Assembly (NCBI RefSeq): GCF_008065375.1
Contig: NZ_VJYI01000002.1
Coordinates: 1,054,001-1,118,000 of the forward strand
Length of the DNA stretch: 64,000 bases
Reading direction: 5' to 3'
DNA from: Nonomuraea sp. SYSU D8015
GTDB lineage: Bacteria > Actinomycetota > Actinomycetes > Streptosporangiales > Streptosporangiaceae
Made by a program: the position numbers and the translations under genes. A model generated the notes under the pieces. That model searched no databases. It saw only the letters and a list, made by a program, of their open reading frames with translations, and was not told the DNA's origin. Position 1 is the first letter of the stretch, and each line of letters begins with the position of its first letter. Positions 38,893 through 47,381 of this stretch are shown here, in pieces.

Positions 38893-39930
38893 ATGACTCG
38901 TCGGCTCCGGATCGGGGTGCCGCTGTCGCTGTCCGGCAGGCATGCCCGGTTCGGGAAACAGGCGAAGCTGGGCCTCGAGGTCTGGCGGTCCTTCGACGCG
39001 TCCGCGGAGCTGATCGTCGAGGACGACCGGAGCGATCCCCAGGTGCTGGAGCAGGTGCTGGGCTCGCTGGCGGCGCGCTGTGACCTCCTGCTGGGGCCGT
39101 ACTCCACCGGGCTCATGCGCAGGGCGGGACGCGTCGCGGCGGCGCTGGACCGGTTGGTCTGGAATCATGGCGGTGCGGGGGATGACGTCCAGACGGCTCA
39201 CCCCGGCCACGTCATCTCCGCGCCGACGCCGACGAGCCGCTATGCCGAGCCCTTCGTACGCCTTCTCGCGGAGAGCGGCGATCGCAGCCCGCTCTGGATC
39301 GCCGAGGGCAAGGGGAGCTTCGGGCGGCAGGTGGCCGCGGGGGCGGAGGCGTCCGCGCACGAGCTCGGCATCCCGGTGGTCCGCACGCGTCCGGCGGAGG
39401 GGCCGTGGAATCTGCTGTGCGCGGGGTCCTTCGACGAGGACGTCGACATGATCAAGCGGGCGGGGGATCCGGGGATCGTGTGTGCCGTGGCGGCGGGTGT
39501 GCGGGAGTTCGGCGAGGCCGTGGACGATCCGCGCGGGATCTACGGCGTCGGGCAATGGTTGCCGGGGAGCGGGGGCGAGGCGGCCGTCGGGATGGCCGAG
39601 CGTGATTTCGTCGCCGCCTATCGGGAGCGGGCTGAAACGCCGCCCGGCTATCCCGCCGTACAGGCCGCCGCCACCGCGATCGTGGCGACCCACTGCGCCG
39701 CCCGGGCGGGAAGCACCGGACGGGAGGAGCTGTGGTCGGTCGCCGGTGCCTTGGAAACCACCACGTTGTTCGGCGCCTTCCAGATCGACCCGGGCACCGG
39801 CGCCCAGGTCGGGCATCGGGCGGCGCTCAGCCGGTGGGAGAGCGACGGGCCCGTCGCCGTCGAGCAGGGTACGGCCCGCGCCCCCCGCCAGAGCGGACGC
39901 GGGCCGTACGGGGAACTCAGACGCGGCTGA
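38893..39930 (+). CDS. Periplasmic-binding-fold protein (Peripla_BP_6-like) without signal peptide
   Basis: 345 aa. ATG 38893 is preceded by a purine-rich GGGGGAGGGG. Resembles branched-chain amino-acid/amide receptors: RIGVPLSLSGRHARFGKQAKLG, LIVEDDRSDPQVLEQVL, LLLGPYSTGLMRRAGRVAAA and YGVGQWLPGSGGEAAVG. It lacks any secretion signal and no ABC permease is near, so it may be a cytosolic sensor rather than a transport component. Overlaps the end of the convergent amidase by 14 bp. Confidence 0.8.
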   Translation: MTRRLRIGVPLSLSGRHARFGKQAKLGLEVWRSFDASAELIVEDDRSDPQVLEQVLGSLAARCDLLLGPYSTGLMRRAGRVAAALDRLVWNHGGAGDDVQTAHPGHVISAPTPTSRYAEPFVRLLAESGDRSPLWIAEGKGSFGRQVAAGAEASAHELGIPVVRTRPAEGPWNLLCAGSFDEDVDMIKRAGDPGIVCAVAAGVREFGEAVDDPRGIYGVGQWLPGSGGEAAVGMAERDFVAAYRERAETPPGYPAVQAAATAIVATHCAARAGSTGREELWSVAGALETTTLFGAFQIDPGTGAQVGHRAALSRWESDGPVAVEQGTARAPRQSGRGPYGELRRG

Positions 39931-41434
39931 TACGGACGGCGTCGGCGACGACGTAGCCCGTGCCTGAGGTCCAGCGGCTCACACCGACCACGTTGTACGT
40001 GCCGGCGTTGAGCGAGAACGTGCCGATGCTACGCCAGGCTCCGCCTCCGGACCGCTGGTCGACGTAGACGGTCTGATTCCCGCCCGACGCCGCCACGATG
40101 TACGGCGCCGAGCTGTTGTATCCGGCATCCGCCGGATACCAGACCTCGACCTGGTAGGTTCCCGCGCTGGGGATCGTGGCCGAGTACCACGCCGGGTCGC
40201 TGGCGGCGACCGGGCCGGCGAAGCGGTAGTCGGCGCCGTAGCGCTGGCTGGAGTAGGTGGAGGTGCCCCAGTTGGCGCTGGCGGTGAACTGGCCGGAGGT
40301 GGCGTTGTCGACCGTGGTCTGCCACGTCGGGGTGCCGCCGCCGGTCACGTAGTTCATGAACGTGGTCCAGTTCCAGTGCCGGCCGGGGTCGGTGTGGGTC
40401 GCGCCGGGGACCTCATTGTGGCCGATGATGCCGGTACGGGTCTTCGGGATGCCGTACTTGTCGCACAGGTGCTTGGTCAGGGCCGCGGAGGCGCGGTACA
40501 TCGCGTCGGTGAACCACGAGGCGTCGTCGACCCATCCCTCGTGCTCGATCCCGATGGACCGGTTGTTGTAGGTCGAGTTGCCCGCGTGCCAGGCGACGTC
40601 CTTGTCCCGCACCATCTGGGTGATGGCGCCGTTGGAGGACTTGATCACGTAGTGAGCCGAGACGTTGGCGCTGGGGTTCTGGAACCAGGAGATCGTTCCG
40701 GCGTACGAGCCCTGCGTGACGTGGATGACGACGCGGTCGATGTTGTAGTCGGACTCGCGGTTGGCGACGCGGTAGTTGCCGGAGTACGCCGGCACCCAGG
40801 CGGCCGGCGGGTAGTCGGGGCTGGCGACCTCTGCCCGCGCGTTGAGGTCGCGGGCCTTGCCGAGCTCGCCGCGGTCGGCGGTGACCTCCTGCGGCTTCAC
40901 CTGCACGCCGCGGATGTCGAGGCCGAGCCCGAGCTGCTCGTACACGGCGTCGGCGTACAGGCGGGCCAGTTCGGGCGAGGTGGCGGCGCCGTACTTGGCC
41001 ACGGCCTGGTACCAGCGGCCGAGGTCCTTCCTGGCTGCCTCGTCGAGGCCGAGCGCGTCGGCGTGGGAGCGCAGGACGGCGGCGCCGCCGAGGATGTTGG
41101 CCTCGTCGTCCTTGCGCAGTTTCTCGACCGGGAGCTTGGTGAGCTCGGCGGCCTTCTCCAGCGAGTGGTTGGTCGGGTTGCTGACCAGGTGCATCATGCC
41201 GTAGCCGCCGCTGGCGCTGGGCTCGCCGTTGTGGCCGTCGAGGTGGGTCTCGGCGTAGGCGAGGGCGACCAGCAGGTCGCGGGGCACGTCGTACTCGGCG
41301 GCCGCCTTGGCGAACGCGGCGACGAGTGGGCCGTCCTTGGCCTGGGCCGCGACGGCGGGCTGGCCTGCGGCGATGAGGAGGACGGCGAGGATGGAGGTGG
41401 CGAGGGCTACTAATCGCGTGCGGGCGAATGCCAT
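39917..41434 (-). CDS. Secreted N-acetylmuramoyl-L-alanine amidase with golvesin-like C-terminal domain
   Basis: 505 aa. Signal peptide 1-29 (ends QPAVAA). Residues ~35-190 form a helical domain with lysozyme/transglycosylase-like features (DVPRDLLVALAYAETHLDGH, then SASGGYGMMHL). Amidase_2 domain ~210-365: zinc ligands in VVIHVTQGSY and DPGRHWNW, plus AHYVIKSSNGAITQMVRD, GIEHEG and IIGHNEVPGATHTDP. The domain removes stem peptides from glycan strands. C-terminal ~370-505 is a golvesin/xanthan-lyase-type beta domain (ANWGTSTYSSQ, VEVWYPADAGYNSS, RSGGGAW). The same domain, about 78% identical, ends the divergent GHL10 enzyme. Confidence 0.92.
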   Translation of the reverse strand: MAFARTRLVALATSILAVLLIAAGQPAVAAQAKDGPLVAAFAKAAAEYDVPRDLLVALAYAETHLDGHNGEPSASGGYGMMHLVSNPTNHSLEKAAELTKLPVEKLRKDDEANILGGAAVLRSHADALGLDEAARKDLGRWYQAVAKYGAATSPELARLYADAVYEQLGLGLDIRGVQVKPQEVTADRGELGKARDLNARAEVASPDYPPAAWVPAYSGNYRVANRESDYNIDRVVIHVTQGSYAGTISWFQNPSANVSAHYVIKSSNGAITQMVRDKDVAWHAGNSTYNNRSIGIEHEGWVDDASWFTDAMYRASAALTKHLCDKYGIPKTRTGIIGHNEVPGATHTDPGRHWNWTTFMNYVTGGGTPTWQTTVDNATSGQFTASANWGTSTYSSQRYGADYRFAGPVAASDPAWYSATIPSAGTYQVEVWYPADAGYNSSAPYIVAASGGNQTVYVDQRSGGGAWRSIGTFSLNAGTYNVVGVSRWTSGTGYVVADAVRISRV

Positions 41435-41642
41435 GGGTGCTCCTCGTTCACAGGGGTGACGGGCGCACCGTAGGCGCGGAAAACCGCTGCCTCCGGTGGA
41501 CCGCTAAGCGCGGCCCCACCGTACGGCAGGATTTGACTGAATGTCGATAATTGACATTACTCGACTGTTAGGTGAAACTTTCCGCCTCCCAGTTTTGTGA
41601 AGACTATTGCGCTTTGATGCGGATGCGCTGAAACTTCCCTTC

Positions 41643-43583
41643 GTGACCGCGCTTCTGCGTACCGTCCTGGCGGCGTTAACCGCCGCACTCGTCATCTCCA
41701 CCCCCACCGCTTCGGCCGCCGCAGCCTGCTCGACCGATCCCGCGACCCCCAAGCGTCAGTTCAGGGCGATATGGATCTCGTCCGTCGCGAACATCGACTG
41801 GCCCAGCCGCACCGGGCTCAGCGTGTCGGCGCAGCAGACCGAGTTCCGCGCCTGGCTGGATCTGGCCGTCGCCAAGCGCATGAACGCCGTGGTCGTGCAG
41901 ATCAGGCCGACCGCCGACGCGTTCTGGCCCTCCCCGTACGAGCCGTGGTCCCAGTGGCTCACCGGCACCCAGGGCGGCAACCCGGGCTACGACCCGCTGG
42001 CGTTCATGGTCAGGGAGGCCCACGCCCGCAACCTGGAGTTCCACGCCTGGTTCAACCCGTACCGGATCGCCAACCACGACGACCCCACCAGGCTGGTCTC
42101 CTCGCACCCCGCCCGGCAGAACCCCGGCTGGCGCTTCGCCTACGGCGGCAAGCTCTACTACAACCCGGGCATCCCGGCGGTACGTGACTTCATCGAGGAC
42201 GCGATCATGGACGCCGTCTCCCGCTACGACGTGGACGGCGTGCACCTCGACGACTACTTCTACCCCTATCCGGTCAGCGGCCAGAGCATCCCCGACTCCG
42301 CCACCTACCAGCAGTACGGCAGCGGCTTCAGCAACATCGGCGACTGGCGGCGCAACAACGTCAACCTCCTCGTACGCGAGCTCGACCAGCGCATCCACAC
42401 GGCCAAGCCGCACGTGTCCTTCGGCGTCAGCCCGTTCGGCATCTGGCGCAACGCCGGCACCGACCCGCTCGGCTCGCGGACGTCCGGGCTGCAGTCGTAC
42501 GACGCGATCTACGCCGACAGCCGGCAGTGGGTGAAGCAGGGCTGGGTCGACTACATCGCGCCGCAGATCTACTGGCACATCGGCTTCTCCACCGCCGCCT
42601 ACGAGGTGCTCACCGCGTGGTGGTCCGACGTCGTACGGGACACCGGCGTGCAGCTCGTCGTCGGCCAGGCCGCCTACCGCGCGGGCGCCTCCGGCCAGGA
42701 AGCCGCCTGGCAGGACCCGAACGAGCTCAGCGACCACCTGCACGACAACAGGCGGCACCCGGAGATCGTGGGCGACGTGTACTTCAGCGCCAAGGACGTC
42801 AAGGCCGACAGGATCGGCGCCATCACCAGGCTCGTCGGCGCCCACTACACGAAGCCCGCGCTGCCGCCCGCCCGCGGCTCGGCCGCCGCTCCGGCCGCGC
42901 CGGTGATCACCTCGGCCACCCAGGGGTCCAACGGCGTGCAGCTCTCCTGGACGGGCTCCGGCACCTCGTACGCGGTCTACCGCGTCGCCGGCACTCCGTC
43001 CACGGCCGACCCGTGCTTCTTCGCCGACGCCCGCAACCTGGTCGGGACGACCCGGCAGACGACGTTCACGGACACGACGGCCAGCGGGACACAGACCTAC
43101 TACGTGACCGCGCTCAACCGCACCCACCAGGAGAGCGCGCCGAGCCCGGGGAAGGTCGCCGGGTCCTCGGGCGGCTCGTTCAGCGTGGTGATCGACAACG
43201 CCGGGTCCGGCTTCGCCGCCAGCGCGAACTGGGGGACCTCCACGTACTCGACCCAGCTGCACGGCACCGACTACCGCTTCGCCGACCCCGTCGCCGCCAG
43301 CGACCCCGCGTGGTTCCAGGCGGCCATTCCGAGTGCGGGCAGCTATCGGGTGGAGGTGTGGTATCCGGCCAACTCCGGGTACAACAGCGCGACGCCGTAC
43401 ATCGTGGCGGCCTCCGGCGGCAACCAGACGGTCAACGTCGATCAGCGGTCGGGCGGTGGGGCGTGGCGGACTCTCGGGACGTACCAGTTGGCTGCGGGGA
43501 CGTACAACGTGGTCGGAGTGAGCCGCTGGACCTCCACCACCGGGTACGTCATCGCCGACGCCGTCCGCATCACCAAGGTATGA
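41643..43583 (+). CDS. GHL10 (DUF187) glycosidase with Fn3-like and golvesin-like domains, DigH-like
   Basis: 646 aa from GTG 41643, which gives a standard signal peptide (1-26, ends TASAAA); a TTG at 41607 is possible. The catalytic domain ~35-400 is a GH10-like TIM barrel of the GHL10 family: RAIWISSVANIDWPS, VVQIRPTADAFWPS, LEFHAWFNPYRIAN, DGVHLDDYFYPYP, VSFGVSPFGIWRN and YIAPQIYWHI. In E. coli the family member DigH cleaves glycan strands stripped of stem peptides. A Fn3-like module ~415-505 and the golvesin-like domain ~512-646 follow. Divergent partner of an amidase that would produce denuded strands. Confidence 0.92.
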   Translation: MTALLRTVLAALTAALVISTPTASAAAACSTDPATPKRQFRAIWISSVANIDWPSRTGLSVSAQQTEFRAWLDLAVAKRMNAVVVQIRPTADAFWPSPYEPWSQWLTGTQGGNPGYDPLAFMVREAHARNLEFHAWFNPYRIANHDDPTRLVSSHPARQNPGWRFAYGGKLYYNPGIPAVRDFIEDAIMDAVSRYDVDGVHLDDYFYPYPVSGQSIPDSATYQQYGSGFSNIGDWRRNNVNLLVRELDQRIHTAKPHVSFGVSPFGIWRNAGTDPLGSRTSGLQSYDAIYADSRQWVKQGWVDYIAPQIYWHIGFSTAAYEVLTAWWSDVVRDTGVQLVVGQAAYRAGASGQEAAWQDPNELSDHLHDNRRHPEIVGDVYFSAKDVKADRIGAITRLVGAHYTKPALPPARGSAAAPAAPVITSATQGSNGVQLSWTGSGTSYAVYRVAGTPSTADPCFFADARNLVGTTRQTTFTDTTASGTQTYYVTALNRTHQESAPSPGKVAGSSGGSFSVVIDNAGSGFAASANWGTSTYSTQLHGTDYRFADPVAASDPAWFQAAIPSAGSYRVEVWYPANSGYNSATPYIVAASGGNQTVNVDQRSGGGAWRTLGTYQLAAGTYNVVGVSRWTSTTGYVIADAVRITKV

Positions 43584-43922
43584 ACCCGCCCCGCCGCGCC
43601 GGCTGCCCGCCCGGCCCCGGGTCGGGTGGTGGAGCGTCGGTGGCGACCGTGGCCTTGGGCCGCGAACGCCCGTGATGGCGCGCCGTGGGAGGGACCCGAC
43701 GGCTGGACCGGACGCCGTGGTCACACGGCACGCGACCCGGTGGCAGGGTGCCCCGATGGAGGCGGCGGAGCCGAGGGGCGGCACGGCCGTGAGGGTCGGT
43801 CGCCAGGGCCACCGGGGCGGATAGGCGGCGGGGTGGCGGTCGCCAGGGCCACCGGGCGGATGGGCGGCGGTCGGCGAGGTTGGAGTCTGGGCAGGGTGGG
43901 CGGGTGATCGTACGATGAGCCG
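43584..43922. other. Gene-free stretch with a short tandem repeat
   Basis: 339 bp of very GC-rich sequence between the GHL10 and histidine kinase genes. I see no credible coding region. It holds a ~35-bp tandem-type duplication (43797-43831 and 43837-43871, one or two differences) and no strong terminator. Confidence 0.6.
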
Positions 43923-45017
43923 GTGGACGGTGCCCGTCCGCGACCTGCCGACGCGGTCGCGGTCCTGGTAGCGGCAGGTTTGACGCTGACGACCGGTTAC
44001 CCGGTCCCGGTCCTGGCGATTGTCCTGGCGGCGGCGGCTCCGGTCCTGTGGATGCGGCGCGCCCCGCTGACCGTCGCGTGGATCACCGCGGGCACGGCGA
44101 TCGGGCTGCCCGTGCTCTGCGTGCTCGCCCCGTCCGTCGTGCCGCCGCTGGACGAGCTGCTGGTGTGGCCACCGGCGTGCGTGTTCGCGGTGTACGCGGC
44201 GATGGCGTTCCCGGCCGGGCGGCACCGCGGCATCCTGCGCTGGCTGCCGGTGATCACGCTCGCCCTGGCCGTGCTGCTGCTCGTCGAGTGGCCCGGCGCC
44301 GAGCCCCTCGTCCTGAGGACCGAGGTGGTGATCGCGCTGGCGGTGCTGTACGGCCTGTACGCGGAGGCCAGGGCACGGCTGAACCACGCGCTGGACGAGC
44401 GGGCCGAGCGGGTGGAGCGCGAGCGGCTGGCCGGCGAGATGCACGACGTCGTCACCCACCGGGTCAGCCGGATGGTGCTGCAGGCCGGGGCGCTGGCGGT
44501 GACCTCGGCGGACGAACGCACCAGGGCGGTGGCGGAGGAGCTGCGCGCCACGGCGTGCGCGGCACTGGACGAGCTGCGCCACATGGTGGCGCTGCTGCGG
44601 CGCGGCACCGGCGAAGGCTTCGACCTCGGTCTCCCGCTGCCGGACCTGCGGTCGCTGGTCTCCGAGTCCGCCTGTGCGGGCGTGCCCGTGGAGCTGGTGG
44701 TGACCGGCACGCCGGTGCCCGTGTCCGGGGCGGTGGGGCGGACGGCGTACCGGGTGGTGCAGGAGGCCCTGGCGAACGTGCGCGCGCACGCGCCCGGCGC
44801 GGACGCGAGGGTGGAGGTGCGGTATTTACCCGGCGTCGTGCAGATCAGCGTGCGCAACACCGCGCCGGACGGGCCGGTCCCCGCGGTCGGCGAGGAGGGC
44901 GTGGGCCTGTACGAGGTGCGGCAGTGGGTCGAGTTGGCCGGCGGCACGATGAAGGCGGATCCCATGGAGGACGGCGGCTTCCAGGTCGAGGCGACCCTGC
45001 CCACGTCACCGCCGTGA
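43923..45017 (+). CDS. Two-component sensor histidine kinase (DesK/NarL-partner type), orphan
   Basis: 364 aa. GTG 43923. Four to five membrane segments in residues 1-140 (AVLVAAGLTLTTGYPVPVLA, LPVITLALAVLLLVEW). HisKA_3 dimerisation domain with the phospho-acceptor in LAGEMHDVVTHRVSRMVL, and ATPase domain with N-box QEALANVRAHAPGA and G-box GEEGVGLYEVRQWVELAGG. The G-box reads GVGLYEV where GxGLxGM is usual. No response-regulator gene is adjacent on either side, unlike most kinases of this class. No extracellular sensor domain is visible, so it may detect membrane state. Confidence 0.92.
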   Translation: MDGARPRPADAVAVLVAAGLTLTTGYPVPVLAIVLAAAAPVLWMRRAPLTVAWITAGTAIGLPVLCVLAPSVVPPLDELLVWPPACVFAVYAAMAFPAGRHRGILRWLPVITLALAVLLLVEWPGAEPLVLRTEVVIALAVLYGLYAEARARLNHALDERAERVERERLAGEMHDVVTHRVSRMVLQAGALAVTSADERTRAVAEELRATACAALDELRHMVALLRRGTGEGFDLGLPLPDLRSLVSESACAGVPVELVVTGTPVPVSGAVGRTAYRVVQEALANVRAHAPGADARVEVRYLPGVVQISVRNTAPDGPVPAVGEEGVGLYEVRQWVELAGGTMKADPMEDGGFQVEATLPTSPP

Positions 45018-45102
45018 CCGTTCGAGGCGCCCGTCTCAGGTCACCGCCGTGACCCGTCGAGACGCCGCTCCCCAAGTCGCCGCCCTGATCGGCCGAGGCG
45101 GC
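45005..45102. repeat. Three degenerate ~35-bp tandem units
   Basis: Units beginning at 45005, 45040 and 45076 each start GTC(A/G)CCGCC(G/C)TGA and drift afterwards. The first unit overlaps the end of the kinase gene. No gene lies between 45018 and 45152. Confidence 0.55.
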
Positions 45103-45152
45103 ACTGCCTTGATCCAGCCGGGGTCACCCTGCCTGCGGCGCCGTCGCCGCGC

Positions 45153-45533
45153 TCAATCGACGTCCAGGCCGAGCAGGCGGCCGATCTGCGCGTTGCCCTC
45201 GGCGGGGTCGTAGCCGGGCAGCGCCTCGCGCATGAGGTCGTGGACCTGGCGTTCGGATTCCTCCCGGCCCAGGCGCACGGCCGCCAGCACCTCCTCCGCC
45301 AGCGTTTTGCTGTCCATGCGCAGGGCACGTGGGCCGAAGGTGACCTCCAGGACCCTGCCGTTCGGGTCCACGGCGGCCTTGACCTGGCCGGACGGCCCCT
45401 TTCCGACGGCGACGATCCGGTCGAGCTCCTCCTGGGCGGTCTCGAGCCAGGCCAGCATGCGCTCTCCCTGCCGGCCGATCTCGTCCAGGTCCTGGTCTCT
45501 GATGTTGCCGGGGTCCATCCCGTGGGCGTACAC
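45153..45533 (-). CDS. YbaB/EbfC-family protein 1
   Basis: 126 aa. GTG 45533 with GGAGG 5 nt upstream. A helical N-terminus (EIGRQGERMLAWLETAQEEL) leads into the YbaB core AVDPNGRVLEVTFGPRAL. Family members are small dimers that bind DNA or act as adaptors. In actinomycetes, YbaB-like genes often flank WXG100 (type VII secretion) genes, and that is the case here: the WXG100-like gene is divergent with its paralogue 2 in between. Thirteen bp separate it from the upstream paralogue. Confidence 0.88.
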   Translation of the reverse strand: MYAHGMDPGNIRDQDLDEIGRQGERMLAWLETAQEELDRIVAVGKGPSGQVKAAVDPNGRVLEVTFGPRALRMDSKTLAEEVLAAVRLGREESERQVHDLMREALPGYDPAEGNAQIGRLLGLDVD

Positions 45534-45546
45534 GCTTGCCTCCAGC

Positions 45547-45936
45547 CTAGAGAAGATCGCGGGCCACCTGCTCGACCCTGGAGCGGACGAAGCTCTCGTC
45601 GAGCGGCGGGGGCATCTCGGGGGCGTCCGCCATGGCCCTGCTCGCGATCTCCTGGGCCTGTCGCACCGCGTCCTGCTGGGCCTCTTGGAGCACCGCCGTC
45701 ACCTGCCGGCCGAGCTCGGCCTCGCCGAGCCGCAGCGCCCGCGGGTCGATGCGCAGCCCGATCACCTCGCCGCTGCCGTTCGCGCTCGCCTCGACCAGGC
45801 CGTCCTTGCTCGCCGCCCGGGCGGTCACGTCCATGATCGCGGCCTGTGCCGCACGCAGGCCGCGCACGGTCTGCCGCGTCTTGGCAAGGACCTGTTCCAG
45901 GTATTCGAGGTCGTCTTCCGGCGCTGGTATCGGCAT
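45547..45936 (-). CDS. YbaB/EbfC-family protein 2
   Basis: 129 aa. ATG 45936 with GGAG 6 nt upstream. Helix LEYLEQVLAKTRQTVRGLRA, core SGEVIGLRIDPRALRLGEAE and a long C-terminal helix. First gene of a two-gene minus-strand operon with YbaB-like protein 1, divergent by 132 bp from the WXG100-like gene. The low identity of the two paralogues suggests distinct partners, perhaps a heterodimer. Confidence 0.88.
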   Translation of the reverse strand: MPIPAPEDDLEYLEQVLAKTRQTVRGLRAAQAAIMDVTARAASKDGLVEASANGSGEVIGLRIDPRALRLGEAELGRQVTAVLQEAQQDAVRQAQEIASRAMADAPEMPPPLDESFVRSRVEQVARDLL

Positions 45937-46068
45937 CTAGGACTCCGGCAGGCAGCGGGTGGAGTGAACAGTCTAGACACATCCGATATGGATCTCTGAC
46001 TCCAGATGTCGTGATCATTAACGAAACGCGCGCCATGATCCTGAAATATGACGGTATGGTAACCGGGC

Positions 46069-46380
46069 ATGATGGGACTTGAGATGTCCATGGGGGCGGT
46101 GGGGCAGGAGGCCTCCCGGATCAGGACCCACGGTGAGGGCTCCGGGGCCGCCGTTCAGGCATACGGACAGCAGGGCGACGGCGTCTCCTCCTGGAACGAC
46201 GACGGTCTGTTCGCCGTGTTCACCAGCGCGTACGCCGAATGCCGGCAGATCATGGTCGCCGCGCTCGGCGGCCTGTCGGAGGAGATCGCCACGACCGGCG
46301 ACGGCCTGCACACCGCGACGAGGAACATGCGCGACACCGAGCTCGCGAACACCGAGAACGTCGGCCGCGTATGGGTCTGA
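46069..46380 (+). CDS. WXG100-like small helical protein
   Basis: 103 aa, two-helix protein of WXG100 size. First helix MGAVGQEASRIRTHGEGSGA, turn with SSWNDDGLF in the place of WxG, and second helix AECRQIMVAALGGLSEEIAT. It ends ANTENVGRVWV and has no signal peptide, as expected for a type VII substrate. The start may be ATG 46069, 46072 or 46084 (weak ribosome sites). The next gene overlaps by 10 bp, so the two are coupled and may form a secretion pair. Confidence 0.75.
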   Translation: MMGLEMSMGAVGQEASRIRTHGEGSGAAVQAYGQQGDGVSSWNDDGLFAVFTSAYAECRQIMVAALGGLSEEIATTGDGLHTATRNMRDTELANTENVGRVWV

Positions 46381-47381
46381 CCCTTCCCCCCGAGCTCGCC
46401 GGGATCATGCCGATGCTCGGTCCCTGGCTGTCCATCGACGAGGACATGATGAGGGCGGAAGGCAACGCCGACCGCACCGCGCGCGCCAACGTGATCTCCG
46501 AGGCCGAAAAGGCCGCCCTGGCCGTCCGCAACACGCAGCAGGTCTACCGAGGCGACTCGGCCGCCGCCATGAGCGGGCACTGGAACGCGGGCTCGGCGAC
46601 CCATCTCACTCAGGCCGCCACCGCGATGCGGATGTCGCCCGCGTTCCTCGACGGCGGCGCCTCCGTGGTGTCCGCGGTGAAGGTCGCCTCGGCGACGCAG
46701 GCGGCGGCCACTTTGATCGACATCCACCGATTGATGCTGTTCGGCGGCGCGGCCGCCGGTGCGGCCATCACAGCGCGCATCCTCATGCGCCGCCAGGCCG
46801 TCGGCAGGATCCTGCGTGAGGGCAGCGAGGGCACCGGCAAGGTGCTGGCCCCCATGCTGAGGCAGCGGGTCACAGACCCGATGCGCCGGATCCTGGAGAA
46901 CCTGCGCCGCCCGGGGGGCCCCGGATTCAGTCCGGCGCTCGCCGGGGCGAGCGGTCGCAGCGTGCCCCTGCGCCCGGCGGCGCTCGGCCCGAGGACGACG
47001 ACCGGCCCCCGCCACGTGCGCGACTACATGGCCCAGATGGGCCGCAACAACAACAATGCGCGAAGAGGCGGCAACAGCCGTCGTGGCGGCGGAGGCCGCC
47101 GCGGCGGTGGGGGCGGCGGCGGGGGCGGGGGCGGCAGGGGCCTGTTCCGCCGGGACTCGTCAGGAAAAATCCACGGCGACCTTCCCCGCGACACCAGGGG
47201 CATGACGAAAGAGCAGGCGGAGCAGGTCCAGCGGGAACTGCTGAAGAGCATCAGCAGAAGAGAAAACGAGCAGAGGGTTCTCGGCGAGGAGGCCGGGCAC
47301 AGGACCCGGATCAATATGGAGAGGGACGCCCTCAGGAGGATCCGGGAGGACATGCAGAGGAGATGGGGTGGACAACAGTAG
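46371..47381 (+). CDS. Putative type VII-associated effector with Gly-rich linker
   Basis: 336 aa. ATG 46371 lies inside the WXG100-like gene's end. N-terminal ~1-85 is helical with a WXG-like middle (DSAAAMSGHWNAGSATHLTQ). A hydrophobic stretch ~120-137 (LMLFGGAAAGAAITARIL) follows. Then comes a Pro/Arg-rich middle, an extreme Gly/Arg linker (~225-255) and a charged C-terminal module ~260-336 (SSGKIHGDLPRDT, then QRELLKSISRRENEQRVLG and GHRTRINMERDALRRI). This N-terminal helical part, linker and variable tail architecture is typical of polymorphic toxins exported by type VII systems. I do not recognise the tail as a named toxin domain. The HEAT-repeat gene starts at the very next base after its stop. 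Confidence 0.65.
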   Translation: MGLTLPPELAGIMPMLGPWLSIDEDMMRAEGNADRTARANVISEAEKAALAVRNTQQVYRGDSAAAMSGHWNAGSATHLTQAATAMRMSPAFLDGGASVVSAVKVASATQAAATLIDIHRLMLFGGAAAGAAITARILMRRQAVGRILREGSEGTGKVLAPMLRQRVTDPMRRILENLRRPGGPGFSPALAGASGRSVPLRPAALGPRTTTGPRHVRDYMAQMGRNNNNARRGGNSRRGGGGRRGGGGGGGGGGGRGLFRRDSSGKIHGDLPRDTRGMTKEQAEQVQRELLKSISRRENEQRVLGEEAGHRTRINMERDALRRIREDMQRRWGGQQ

